Source: Nostoc sp. JL33
Lineage (GTDB): Bacteria > Cyanobacteriota > Cyanobacteriia > Cyanobacteriales > Nostocaceae
Assembly: GCF_017114985.1 (NCBI RefSeq)
Contig: NZ_JABXKP010000064.1
Location: 62,001-126,000 of the forward strand
Reading direction: 5' to 3'
DNA: 64,000 nucleotides
Below are positions 26,411 to 35,314 of the stretch, piece after piece. A program made the position numbers and the translations under genes. Position 1 is the first letter of the stretch. Every line of letters starts with the position of its first letter. The notes beneath the pieces were generated by a model, which worked only from the letters and a program-made list of their open reading frames with translations, did not search any database and was not told the DNA's origin.

Positions 26411-28384
26411 TTACGTACCTTCTCGTAATTTATCCAATACGCTTCTATCTTCCAATGTCGAAGTATCCCCAGATACCTCTTGACCCGCAGCTAGATTCCG
26501 CAATAAGCGGCGCATAATTTTACCCGATCGCGTTTTCGGCAAAGCGTCTGTAAACCGAATTTCTCCCGGACGCGCGATCGCACCAATTTCTTTGACTACG
26601 TGCAGTTTGAGTTCTTTACTCAGTTCCTCACTTGGTTGATAAGTGCCTTCTAAAGTCACAAAAGCAACTACTTCTTCACCCTTAAGTTCATCCGGCTTAC
26701 CCACTACCGCCGCTTCTGCAACTGCTGGATGCGAAACTAAGGCTGATTCTACTTCCATTGTACCGAGTCGGTGTCCTGATACATTCAATACGTCATCCAC
26801 ACGACCCATTACCCAGAAGTAGCCGTCTTCATCTTGTCTTGCGCCATCACCAGCAAAGTAAATATAGTTACCATCCTTGGGGGGAATGTGTTCCCAGTAG
26901 GTGCGGCGGAAGCGTTCTGGATCGCCGTAGACTGTCCGCATCATTCCTGGCCACGGATGACGCACCGCCAGATAACCGCCTTCGTTATTGGGTACGGTGT
27001 TTCCTTCTAAATCCACCACATCTGCAATAATTCCAGGGAAGGGAAGAGTTGCCGAACCCGGTTTGGTGGGAATTGCTCCTGGTAGTGGTGTAATCATGAT
27101 ACCCCCGGTTTCTGTTTGCCACCAAGTATCAACAATTGGACAGCGATCGCCACCAATTACTTTCTGATACCACATCCAAGCTTCGGGGTTAATCGGTTCG
27201 CCGACGGTTCCTAGCAAACGCAACGAAGACAGGTTTCGCGCATTCGGATGTTGTTCACCCATCTTAATAAATGCCCGAATTGCCGTAGGTGCAGTATAAA
27301 AAATATTAACGCCGTATTTTTCAATTACATCCCAGAAACAGCCAGGATTAGAAGCACGGGGCGCACCTTCATACATTATCGTTGTTGCACCGTTGGAAAG
27401 AGGGCCGTAGACAATGTAGCTGTGTCCCGTAATCCAACCTACATCGGCGGTACACCAATATACATCTGTGTCTTGCAGGTCGAATATCCACTTGGTGGTC
27501 ATGTGGGTATATAAATTATAGCCAGCAGTTGTATGCACTACACCCTTCGGTTTACCTGTGCTGCCAGAAGTGTAGAGGACAAACAGCATATCTTCGCTGT
27601 CCATTGGTTCGGCGGGACAATCTGCTGATACACCTTTTTGCAAATCATGCCACCAATGATCGCGTCCGCCCAACTGCATATAAGTTTCTTGTCCGGTGCG
27701 CTTGACAACTAGGACATTTTCAATGCTGGGAACAGCACCATCAGCTAAGGCTTTGTCTACCTGTTCTTTGAGAGGGACGATCGCATCTTTGCGCCAACCA
27801 CCATCAGCCGTGATTACTAATTTAGCTTTAACATCAATTAAGCGATCGCGCAAAGCTTCGGCACTAAAACCACCAAATACTACGCTGTGGGGTGCGCCAA
27901 TTCTGGCACAAGCTAACATGGCGATCGCCGCTTCGGGAATCATCGGCATATAAATACCAACGCGATCGCCTTTTTCTACACCCAGTTGCTTCAATACATT
28001 GGCAAACTGGCAAACTTCCCGGTGCAGTTGGGCATAGGTGAGGGTACGCGAATCACCTGGTTCTCCTTCCCAAATCAATGCTGCTTTATTTTTACGCCAA
28101 GTAGTGAGATGTCTGTCAAGGCAGTTGTAAGAAATATTAATCTTACCACCAACAAACCACTTAGCAAAAGGCGGTTGCCAGTCTAATACTGTATCCCATT
28201 TTTGGAACCATTCTAATTCTGTTTCAGCCAAATCTGCCCAAAATTGCTGCGGATCGGCTTTGGCTTTCTCATAAAGGCGCTGATACTCATCCAAGCTTTT
28301 GATATGGGCTTTCTGTGAAAATTCTGAGGCAGGATGAAATAAGCGGTTCTCTTGCAGGATTGATTCTATAGTTGGTTGAGACAT
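26411..28384 (-). CDS. acs: Acetyl-CoA synthetase (acetate-CoA ligase, AMP-forming)
   Basis: A 657-residue cytoplasmic enzyme converting acetate, ATP and CoA to acetyl-CoA through acetyl-AMP. The length and all hallmarks match Acs: N-terminal ACAS segment ([19 protein letters not shown]), P-loop [21 protein letters not shown], the hinge region [16 protein letters not shown] and the C-terminal [11 protein letters not shown] whose Lys is the acetylation-regulated catalytic residue. The ATG at 28384 gives the usual N-terminus. It is a single-gene unit between accessory genes. Confidence 0.96.
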   Translation of the reverse strand: MSQPTIESILQENRLFHPASEFSQKAHIKSLDEYQRLYEKAKADPQQFWADLAETELEWFQKWDTVLDWQPPFAKWFVGGKINISYNCLDRHLTTWRKNKAALIWEGEPGDSRTLTYAQLHREVCQFANVLKQLGVEKGDRVGIYMPMIPEAAIAMLACARIGAPHSVVFGGFSAEALRDRLIDVKAKLVITADGGWRKDAIVPLKEQVDKALADGAVPSIENVLVVKRTGQETYMQLGGRDHWWHDLQKGVSADCPAEPMDSEDMLFVLYTSGSTGKPKGVVHTTAGYNLYTHMTTKWIFDLQDTDVYWCTADVGWITGHSYIVYGPLSNGATTIMYEGAPRASNPGCFWDVIEKYGVNIFYTAPTAIRAFIKMGEQHPNARNLSSLRLLGTVGEPINPEAWMWYQKVIGGDRCPIVDTWWQTETGGIMITPLPGAIPTKPGSATLPFPGIIADVVDLEGNTVPNNEGGYLAVRHPWPGMMRTVYGDPERFRRTYWEHIPPKDGNYIYFAGDGARQDEDGYFWVMGRVDDVLNVSGHRLGTMEVESALVSHPAVAEAAVVGKPDELKGEEVVAFVTLEGTYQPSEELSKELKLHVVKEIGAIARPGEIRFTDALPKTRSGKIMRRLLRNLAAGQEVSGDTSTLEDRSVLDKLREGT

Positions 28385-28614
28385 AGTTAGTTATGAGTGC
28401 GATCGCTATTGTTACTAAAAACTATTCTTAGCCCAGTTGTGCTAGACAATGTTTAGATTTTCCTTAAGCTGGGTAGAAATCGCCGAGTTATTTAGTTTAC
28501 ATTTATTTTCATCTACCAAAAGCAAGCGATCAAGAAATGTAAAGAGGTTTTGCAACCTATCTACCGGGAATGTTGCAATATTGTAAGTAGTCTTCACAAA
28601 CAAAGCCTGAAACT

Positions 28615-29259
28615 ATGACACTCACGGTCGAAGCTAGCAGCCTATCTCTCAACGATGTTCATCGCTTTCTCAAACTGGAAGAGCTTTCAACTGGTTCATT
28701 CACAGACTTCTTAAATTTAGAACCGTTGACAGAGTTTGAACAGCAGGATTTATTGCGAATTAGAAACGACTTTCATCGTTATCTCAGGCTTGGTAAAATT
28801 TCTGAAGGTTTAGTTAAATTTTTAACGATCGCACCATTAATGCGGTTAGCTGGGTTTTACGATGTGCCGATTCGGTTGACAATGGAAGATAGCATTGCGA
28901 TCGCAGTCGAAGATGAAGACAGAAGAATTACCGGACGGATGGATATTTTAGCAATCAACAGTCCTCAAAGTAATATTGCGCCGCCTTTTTGGGTTGTAGT
29001 GATTGAAACGAAAAACAGTGCGGTCGAAGTGGGTGAGGGTTTACCTCAATTACTCACTTATGCTTTTAAAAGTTTAGATCAACAACCATCAGTTTGGGGA
29101 CTGGTAACTAACGGACTGCGTTATCAATTTGTTTGTTTAAGACATGAACAGCAGCAAACTTATCAGTTAATGCCATTATTAAGTTTGAATGAATCCCCAG
29201 GTGCAATTGAGTTGTTACAAGTTTGGAAAGCTATCTGCAAGTTACCGAATTTTCAGTAA
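28615..29259 (+). CDS. Restriction-endonuclease-like protein (type I R-subunit N-terminal-like)
   Basis: A 214-residue protein resembling the stand-alone 'restriction endonuclease subunit R' proteins common in cyanobacteria. A helical start (LSLNDVHRFLKLEEL) leads to a PD-(D/E)XK-type core with GRMDILAIN (Asp) and FWVVVIETKNS (ExK), then LPQLLTYAF and WGLVTNGLRYQFV, which occur in HsdR-like nuclease domains. There is no helicase domain or partner specificity subunit. Start ATG at 28615. It lies in a run of nuclease-fold genes; its role is unproven. Confidence 0.65.
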   Translation: MTLTVEASSLSLNDVHRFLKLEELSTGSFTDFLNLEPLTEFEQQDLLRIRNDFHRYLRLGKISEGLVKFLTIAPLMRLAGFYDVPIRLTMEDSIAIAVEDEDRRITGRMDILAINSPQSNIAPPFWVVVIETKNSAVEVGEGLPQLLTYAFKSLDQQPSVWGLVTNGLRYQFVCLRHEQQQTYQLMPLLSLNESPGAIELLQVWKAICKLPNFQ

Positions 29260-29288
29260 AATCAATGTAAATCGCGGAGCGATCGCTG

Positions 29289-30038
29289 ATGTCTGAACCT
29301 GGTACCCTAGAATTTATCTCTGATGGTATTTCAGAAGACGAAGTTATTTTTCCTCCTGGTGATATACTGAGTGACGAACCACCCTTGGAAAGTGACCTGC
29401 ACCGTGATCAAATAGATTTGCTGATTCGCATACTAAAATTATGGTGGCGATCGCGGCAAGATTTCTATGCTTCTGGCAATTTGACGATTTACTACAGTCC
29501 TAACCAGAAAAAATCAGAAAAGTTCCGTGGCCCAGACTTTTTTGTAGTTTTGGGAACTCAGAAAAAAGACCGTAAGAGTTGGGTAGTTTGGCAAGAAGAC
29601 GGCAAATATCCCAACCTGATTGTGGAAATTTTGTCAAGTTCAACGACAGCAGTTGATAAAGGCTTAAAAAAACAAGTTTACCAGGATACCTTCCGTACAC
29701 CAGATTATTTTTGGTTTGATCCTGTAACAATGGAACTTCAGGGATTTCATTTAGTAGATGGTAAGTATCAATAAATTCAACCCACCACTGATGCACGTTT
29801 GTGGAGTCAGCAGTTAGAACTTTATTTGGGAGTTTATGAAGGTAAATTAAGATTCTTCACTACTGAAAATCAATTAATACTATCATCAGAAGAATTGGCC
29901 CAACAAGAAATTTTACGTGCCCAACAAGCAGAAGAACGCGCCCAACATGCAGAAGAACGCGCCCAACATGCAGAGCAAGAAATTGCTCGACTGCGGGAGG
30001 TTTTACGTATACAGGGCATCGACCTAGGGAATATTTAA
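29289..30038 (+). pseudogene. Uma2-family putative endonuclease interrupted by one in-frame TAA
   Basis: One reading frame encodes a complete Uma2-type protein except for a TAA at 29772-29774. The first part has PPLESDLHRDQIDLLIRIL, the core GPDFFVVLG and YPNLIVEILSSSTTAVDKG (PD-(D/E)XK) and ends DGKYQ-stop. The same frame continues IQPTTDARLWSQQLELYLGVY and a C-terminal coiled coil built of repeated AEERAQHAEERA units, as in intact Uma2 proteins. The frame is undisturbed on both sides, so the break is a single substitution. If it is not read through, the product is a 161-residue protein lacking the last third. Uma2 proteins are abundant in cyanobacteria with no settled role. Confidence 0.75.
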
Positions 30039-30130
30039 TGACATCAGGAAATTAACTAAAGACATTTTCAAGGTAAAATCTAGTTATAAATGTGTAAAAA
30101 AAGTGTCATCTTCTGGAAGTAGGGCATCGT

Positions 30131-30820
30131 TTGCAAGCTAAAGAGATTAAGGATAAGCTAAAGTCCCTTATCGAGCAAGCCTCCTCGATAGATCATAATT
30201 TAGCGAGAAGATTAGATGAAATCAATCGTTGGGTAAAGGATATTAAGCCAGGTTCCTTGACAGCAAAACCTTTTGTCATCGCCTTTCTGCTAGAGGTGAT
30301 TACGGATTCTACAATTTGGCTGATAATCAAATCCTTACCTTCAGAAGAAGAACAAAAAGCAAAGTTCGATCTGATGACACCGATTGAGAGATATTGGTAT
30401 GGTTATCTCTTTCCTCGATGGTTTAATGCAAGTGACTCCAAGTTTTATATTTGGAAGCAAAAATTGATGGCAGGCGAATTTAATCAGGTTGATGATGATA
30501 TCATTAGATCAATAGCCCAAGATATTGTTCAGCGAGAAGGTAGTTTTTGGCAGCGTTATATAGCCGACCTTTCTATGGCAACAGATTTAATTGTTAGTCG
30601 TAACAATCAACCACTGTGCATTCAAGTTACTAGTGTTAGTGAAGAACTTAATCAGCAAAAGTACGAAGCTTGGCAAAATACACTGCGATCGTGGGAAATA
30701 GAGAGAGGACTGTTCTTAAGTTACAATCCCAAGGATGCTGATTTTGTCAACCAGTTAGTCAACGTGGCACTGTATAACAGTGATTACCTTTCCGGTGGGA
30801 AATATTTAAAATTTTCGTGA
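30131..30820 (+). CDS. Uncharacterised protein, possible PD-(D/E)XK nuclease; first gene of an overlapping pair
   Basis: A 229-residue protein I do not recognise. The N-terminal third is helical and charged (AKEIKDKLKSLIEQASSI), followed by TPIERYWYGYLFPRWFNASD. The segment MATDLIVSRNNQPLCIQVTS resembles the D...(E/Q)x(K/T) beta-hairpin of restriction-type nucleases, but the Lys position is Thr, so activity is doubtful. No ATG begins the frame; the TTG at 30131 is the likely start. The stop TGA overlaps the GTG of the next gene (GTGA), indicating coupled translation. Its position among nuclease-fold and Zorya-like genes suggests a defence-linked role, by context only. Confidence 0.55.
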   Translation: MQAKEIKDKLKSLIEQASSIDHNLARRLDEINRWVKDIKPGSLTAKPFVIAFLLEVITDSTIWLIIKSLPSEEEQKAKFDLMTPIERYWYGYLFPRWFNASDSKFYIWKQKLMAGEFNQVDDDIIRSIAQDIVQREGSFWQRYIADLSMATDLIVSRNNQPLCIQVTSVSEELNQQKYEAWQNTLRSWEIERGLFLSYNPKDADFVNQLVNVALYNSDYLSGGKYLKFS

Positions 30821-31332
30821 AATTTCGGGAATTTGATATTCCAGATTTGGATTCTAGCCTAAATACTTACCTGCTAATTAGAGCTTTTATGGCTAACAAA
30901 AGAGAAACTCACAGGTGCGACAATCAAGTGGATACTTTTTCTGAAGCTTTAGCAACAGCCCGACAAATGCAGCAAAGCTGGCTAACTTACGGGGTTGATT
31001 TTGTGAATTTTTATGTTGAAGATGTAGATGGAGACTGGCTAGAAACGTGGGGAAATGACGAAATATTAGATAATTCTCGATTAGATGCGATTAAAGAATT
31101 TTTGGTAAGTAATGATAGTGTAGCTGTGAAGGTAAGAGAGGATTTAGGAGAGCGATCGCTGTTTGATTTTGCAGTAAACTTAGAAGAATCTTGGAGAATT
31201 TCCCAAACCAATGACAGGTTATCTGCTGTAAAAAACTTATTAGCTAGTGAAGAAAATAGTGTTGATACAGATGACGTTAGGTTTTTGGATTTAGCAAATA
31301 GTCTGCTGGTAAAATTGGCAGATATTTTGTGA
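30817..31332 (+). CDS. Uncharacterised protein, second gene of an overlapping pair
   Basis: A 171-residue acidic, soluble protein of no recognised family. The start is the GTG at 30817, which overlaps the upstream stop by 4 bp. It contains CDNQVDTFSEALATARQMQQSW and VDFVNFYVEDVDGDWLETWG, then two similar helical stretches, SRLDAIKEFLVSNDSV and DRLSAVKNLLASEENS, suggesting an internal duplication. The tight coupling and complementary size argue for a two-component complex, such as effector and partner. Nothing else can be said from sequence. Confidence 0.5.
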   Translation: MKFREFDIPDLDSSLNTYLLIRAFMANKRETHRCDNQVDTFSEALATARQMQQSWLTYGVDFVNFYVEDVDGDWLETWGNDEILDNSRLDAIKEFLVSNDSVAVKVREDLGERSLFDFAVNLEESWRISQTNDRLSAVKNLLASEENSVDTDDVRFLDLANSLLVKLADIL

Positions 31333-31936
31333 AATTTTTAGTTGATTTTTCACGGTATTTGGAAAACCTCTCTTCTAAGAGGAGAGAGACTTTGAATTTT
31401 CACCCTTACAGCATCGGGAAGGGGGTTAGGTTTTTCGTGGGCTTTTCCAGATGACGTGAAAAGTCAGGGTGGCATATACGCGATCGCTTTTCCAGATCAG
31501 CTTTAATAATCTTTAAGATGTGCAATCTTTATCACTGTTAATAGTCTATTAAATGGGAATAGTGCCGTATTTATGGGCTAACACACCCTATCTTTTAATG
31601 AAGAATTTAGTTTTTGGTCTTCTTCTAGACTAAAAATCAATAGTTTATAAACAAAGCCTGCTTACGCAGGCTTTGTTTGCTTTTTCTCTGGCATAACCTG
31701 GAAAATATTAAGTATAAAACCGCTATAGCTGTAGAGTGTGTTACCGCATTAGTGTAATGCACTATTTTGGGTTTTCGGTGCGTTCCTAAAGCCGTAATAT
31801 ATTATATACATTTTCAACGCCTAAAGAGCAGTTTGACATCAAAAATTACTTTATAAGTTTAGCAAAAAAAGTTAAATAAGCTTCCATCTTTGGGAACAAT
31901 AAACCTATCGAATCTCAGGTAAGTAGGTTAAAAGCA
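31333..31936. other. Intergenic region before the Zorya-like block
   Basis: No gene was found in these 604 bases. The left part holds low-complexity sequence (CTCTCTTCTAAGAGGAGAGAG is a small hairpin). A strong hairpin at 31649-31678 is listed separately. The rightmost 200 bases are AT-rich and must include the promoter of the block beginning at 31937; no convincing promoter box was picked out. Confidence 0.5.
31649..31678. terminator. Rho-independent terminator hairpin
   Basis: A perfect 13-bp stem, AAACAAAGCCTGC / GCAGGCTTTGTTT, with the 4-base loop TTAC, is followed on the plus strand by GCTTTTTCT. It ends the transcript of the pair at 30131-31332, though more than 300 bp downstream, and insulates the next block. 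Confidence 0.75.
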
Positions 31937-32284
31937 TTGACTCATGAAACTGCGGAACTTTTGTACCCCTCTGTGGAGAAATTGGTTAATGAGATTGTGG
32001 CGGTTAATCACGCTTGGAAAGTAGCTTGTGAATTATTTGGACATGATTCACCCCTATCTACTTCTTCGCGGGATTTAAAAACCTGTTTGCAAGTACGTTT
32101 ATTGCGAAGCTATGCACCAGAACAGGTTTATTTAATTGAGGATAAAAAATCAGAAGGTGAACCAGTTTACAGCTTATGTCTCCGAGAAGCTATAGGAGAA
32201 CGCCTGGATGCAGAGCATCTCCCAATGCGGATAGCTGAAAAAGTTCTTACGGATAAAGAATTAAAGCAATTCAAAAAGATATAA
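31937..32284 (+). CDS. Small uncharacterised protein leading the Zorya-like block
   Basis: A 115-residue soluble protein with no recognised domain. It has a helical start (ETAELLYPSVEKLVNEIVAVNHAW), a Leu-rich middle and a charged C-terminus (KVLTDKELKQFKKI). No ATG fits; the TTG at 31937 gives the longest frame. It ends 31 bp before the ZorA-like ATG on the same strand, so it is probably co-transcribed. Known Zorya operons do not begin with such a gene as far as I know. It could be a regulator, a partner protein or a chance neighbour. Confidence 0.5.
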   Translation: MTHETAELLYPSVEKLVNEIVAVNHAWKVACELFGHDSPLSTSSRDLKTCLQVRLLRSYAPEQVYLIEDKKSEGEPVYSLCLREAIGERLDAEHLPMRIAEKVLTDKELKQFKKI

Positions 32285-32315
32285 CCAACATAAACAAGAG
32301 GAGTGCAGCGTAGAA

Positions 32316-34658
32316 ATGACAAAAGTTTGGGACATTGTTTGGCATAACGAACCTTTTCATTGGACAATTGCTTTTGTGTTAATAATTGCAATTATTATCG
32401 AAGTTTGCACATTATGGCAGTATTGGCGCTCAGAGTGTGGCACAACTGAAGCCGGAATTAAATTTTTGAAGAATTTGAAAAAGGGTAAAAATGTCAAGCT
32501 TTTAGAAAAGGATAGTCCTTGGTTAAAAGACCATCTAGGAACTGATGACTCTAGTAAATTCAGACAACAAGATGGATACTTCATACTTATAAAGTATCCA
32601 TCTGTCTTAGCCCAAGCAATACCTCGTAGTTCCCTACGCTTCGTGACAACCTTGTGTACTGCCATTGGTCTTTTAGGAACTTTTTATGGTATACAACAGG
32701 GACTCCAAGGAATCAATTTATCTACAGAAGATCCCAAACAACTGATGACTGCCAGTAAAGAGCTACTAGTGGGAATGAAAACAGCTTTCTCCACTTCCAT
32801 GATGGGGCTTGGTTCTGGTAGCTTGTTTCTTCTAGTTTTGTTTGGGCGTGATTCACTACGGCAGAAACTACGTGATAGTTTGCGTCAGAAATTGAAGGCG
32901 ATCGCAACCTTAAAAATAACAGACAATAACAATAGTGATCTAGTTGAGGCATTTATCCGTGTAGGAGATAAATTGTCAGGCTTAAATCAACCGAGTGCTG
33001 AAGCCATTGGTAAATCTGTAGGTAAGAGCATAGCAGAACAGTTCGCCGGGTTAAACCAACTGAGTGCTGAAGCCATTGGTAAATCTGTGGGTAAGAACAT
33101 AGCAGAACAGTTCGCAGGTTTAAATCAGTTGTCAGCCCAAGCTATTGCTTTAGCCGTGCGTCAGCAGATATTTCCAGCTTTAGAAGCAATATTCAAAGAA
33201 CAGAAACAACTCCGAGTACTCCAAGAAAACCAGGGACAGAGAGTTTTAGAAGAACTCATCAAAGATTTACGAATTCAGGTACTCGAACCGATTGCAGATC
33301 GGCTAGATAAAAGTGCAGAGTTAACCCAACAAGCTTCCGAAGCTGTACTGACTCTACATAGAGAATTGGGCGGTATCTCTCAAAGTTTGGCAAATTCCAT
33401 CCTGACAATTGAGAACTTTCAAAAAGAAACTTTAGTAGAACTTCAAGGATTTGCTAAGAATTTGGGATACACTCTCAATCAATTTAAAACAGATACAAGA
33501 GGTGTTTTACAACAAACAGCCGACGAAATTAACCGAGCCGTAGACCAAAGTATTCAAGGACTGACAGCCCAACGAAGTGCTTTTGAAACAAGTGCAGTGC
33601 AAGCTGCTGCTACCTTCCGAGGAATTCGAGAGGAACTGCAAACAGCACTTCAAGAACGTGCAGCAGTAGAACAGCAGATGCTTCAAGGATTTGCTAACAA
33701 TATGGGGCAAACTTTGAGTTAATTCCAAACTGAAACTACGGGAGTTATACAACAAACAGCCCACGAAATTAATCGAGGTGTAATTCAGAGTATCGAAGGA
33801 ATGACAGCCCAGCGAAGTGCTTTTGAAGCCAGTGCAGTGCAAGCTGCTGCTACCTTCCGAGGAATTCGAGAGGAACTGCAAGCAGCGCTACAAGAACGCG
33901 CAATAGTAGAACAGCAGATGCTTCAAGCTACTCGGACTGGAATTATCCAAATTCTCACCCAAGCAAATAGAACCTTTCATGAGCAAACTAATACTCTAAA
34001 AACAGTGGGTGATCAAGCTTCTGGTTTGATGAATGGTGCGAAGGATAATCTTCTGGCTACTTTAGGAAATATCGACGCAACACTCACAGCTACCCGCCAA
34101 ACAGTAGAAGATGATTTGACAAAATTCCGGCAAGAATATCAAGCGAATTTACAGATGTTTTTTCAAGAACAAAACAACTTACTTGAGGGGACACTAGGCA
34201 GACAACAGGAAGGATTATCTGGGGTTGTGAACAATCTTGATCAAGTCTTCAGAGAGGAATTTGAAAGACGTAGTGAATTGACTCGAGAAGTAGACGAAAG
34301 TATGATTAACATTCAGAGGTCTGTCGAACAAATCAACAGATTAGTTAGTGCGGCTGGATTAAACGATGCACAACGACTAATTCAACTAGAAAATCTTGCT
34401 CGTGGTATTGGTCAGCAAGTGCAAATAGTAGACAATTCATACAGGGATTTGAATCAAAAATTTGACCATAGCCTTCAGTCTTGGCAGGGTCATCTTGAAG
34501 TTTCTATGCAAAGGAATGTTGACTCACAGTTAAGCTTTTTCCAACAAGCAGATACTTCTATGGCTAGAGTTTGCGGAGATTTACTAGAGACAGCAAAAGT
34601 GCTGGCTGCTGCAAATGATAACCGCCAATTTCGTAATGCAGGAAGCAATCATGGATGA
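32316..34658 (+). pseudogene. zorA: ZorA-like MotA/TolQ/ExbB-family motor protein with in-frame TAA
   Basis: One frame encodes about 780 residues broken by a TAA at 33720-33722. The N-terminal 180 residues hold three membrane helices: one near residues 16-35, one at RFVTTLCTAIGLLGTFYGIQ (the MotA/TolQ/ExbB signature) and one at STSMMGLGSGSLFLLVLFG. A very long coiled-coil tail follows, with short AEAIGKSVGK repeats and an 80-residue tandem duplication. This is the architecture of ZorA of the Zorya anti-phage system, whose long cytoplasmic tail is needed for function. The stop removes about 40% of the protein. The ATG at 32316 follows AGAGGAG. The zorB-like ATG overlaps the final stop. Without readthrough the gene makes a tail-truncated 468-residue protein. 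Confidence 0.72.
33441..33920 (+). repeat. Two tandem 240-bp units inside the ZorA-like tail
   Basis: Unit 1 (33441-33680) and unit 2 (33681-33920) both begin CTTCAAGGATTTGCTAA and align without gaps; a third partial start follows at 33921. The most conserved part encodes TAQRSAFE(T/A)SAVQAAATFR. At offset 39 unit 1 has CAA (33480-33482) where unit 2 has the TAA stop (33720-33722), which identifies the stop as a C-to-T change. Confidence 0.85.
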
Positions 34659-35301
34659 TTTTATCAGAGGTGAAGTTGATGCAGAGATTATAGAGGATGA
34701 TGACTCTAGTATTTATCTGTCTATTGCCGATCTGATGTCTAGTTTACTAATGTTTTTTGCTTTGCTATTTATCACTGCACTACTCCAGCTTGCACAAAAG
34801 GATGTACCAAAACGGGTAGTAATTGGTAATGTTGTGGGACAGATGAAAAGCAACAATATCAATGTTAAAGTCAACCCAGATAATGGAGATGTCAGTATCC
34901 AAGAATCAATTCTTTTTGCCAAGGGAAGTACAGAACTTAAACCAGAAGGTAAAGCCTTTCTACGCCGCTTTATTCCTGTTTACAGTGGTGTTATTTTCTC
35001 CAAACCAGAATTTGATCAGGAAATTAGCCGCGTAGTCATATAAGGTCATACTAGCTCGGAAGGAGATGACAAAACCAATCTACAACTAAGCTTGTTGCGA
35101 GCATCATCAGTTTACACATACATTTTTTATGATATGAATTTCCCTACCAAAGCACCTTTAAGTCAGAAAATATTAGCTGCTGGTCGTGGAGAAATTGAAT
35201 CTGACAAGAAACGTGATAATCCAGGCGATCGCAAGGTAGTTTTCCGCTTTCAGTTTCGCAGTGATGAGTTAAAGAAAGATATCCTAAAAACCTCTCTTTA
35301 A
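34651..35301 (+). pseudogene. zorB: ZorB-like MotB/OmpA-family stator protein with in-frame TAA
   Basis: One frame of about 216 residues carries a TAA at 35041-35043. The N-terminus is acidic, then a single membrane helix SIADLMSSLLMFFALLFITALL contains the Asp (D27) expected to bind the ion, as in MotB. The periplasmic part has an OmpA-like peptidoglycan-binding domain: ILFAKGSTELKPEGKAFLRRF, then VVI-stop-GHTSSEGDDKTNLQLSLLRASSV. The stop replaces the Glu usually found in the OmpA motif EGHT, consistent with GAA to TAA. The ATG at 34651 follows GGAAG and overlaps the zorA-like stop by 8 bp. Termination at the TAA removes the peptidoglycan-binding half. Confidence 0.72.
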
Positions 35302-35314
35302 AGGAGCTAAAACA

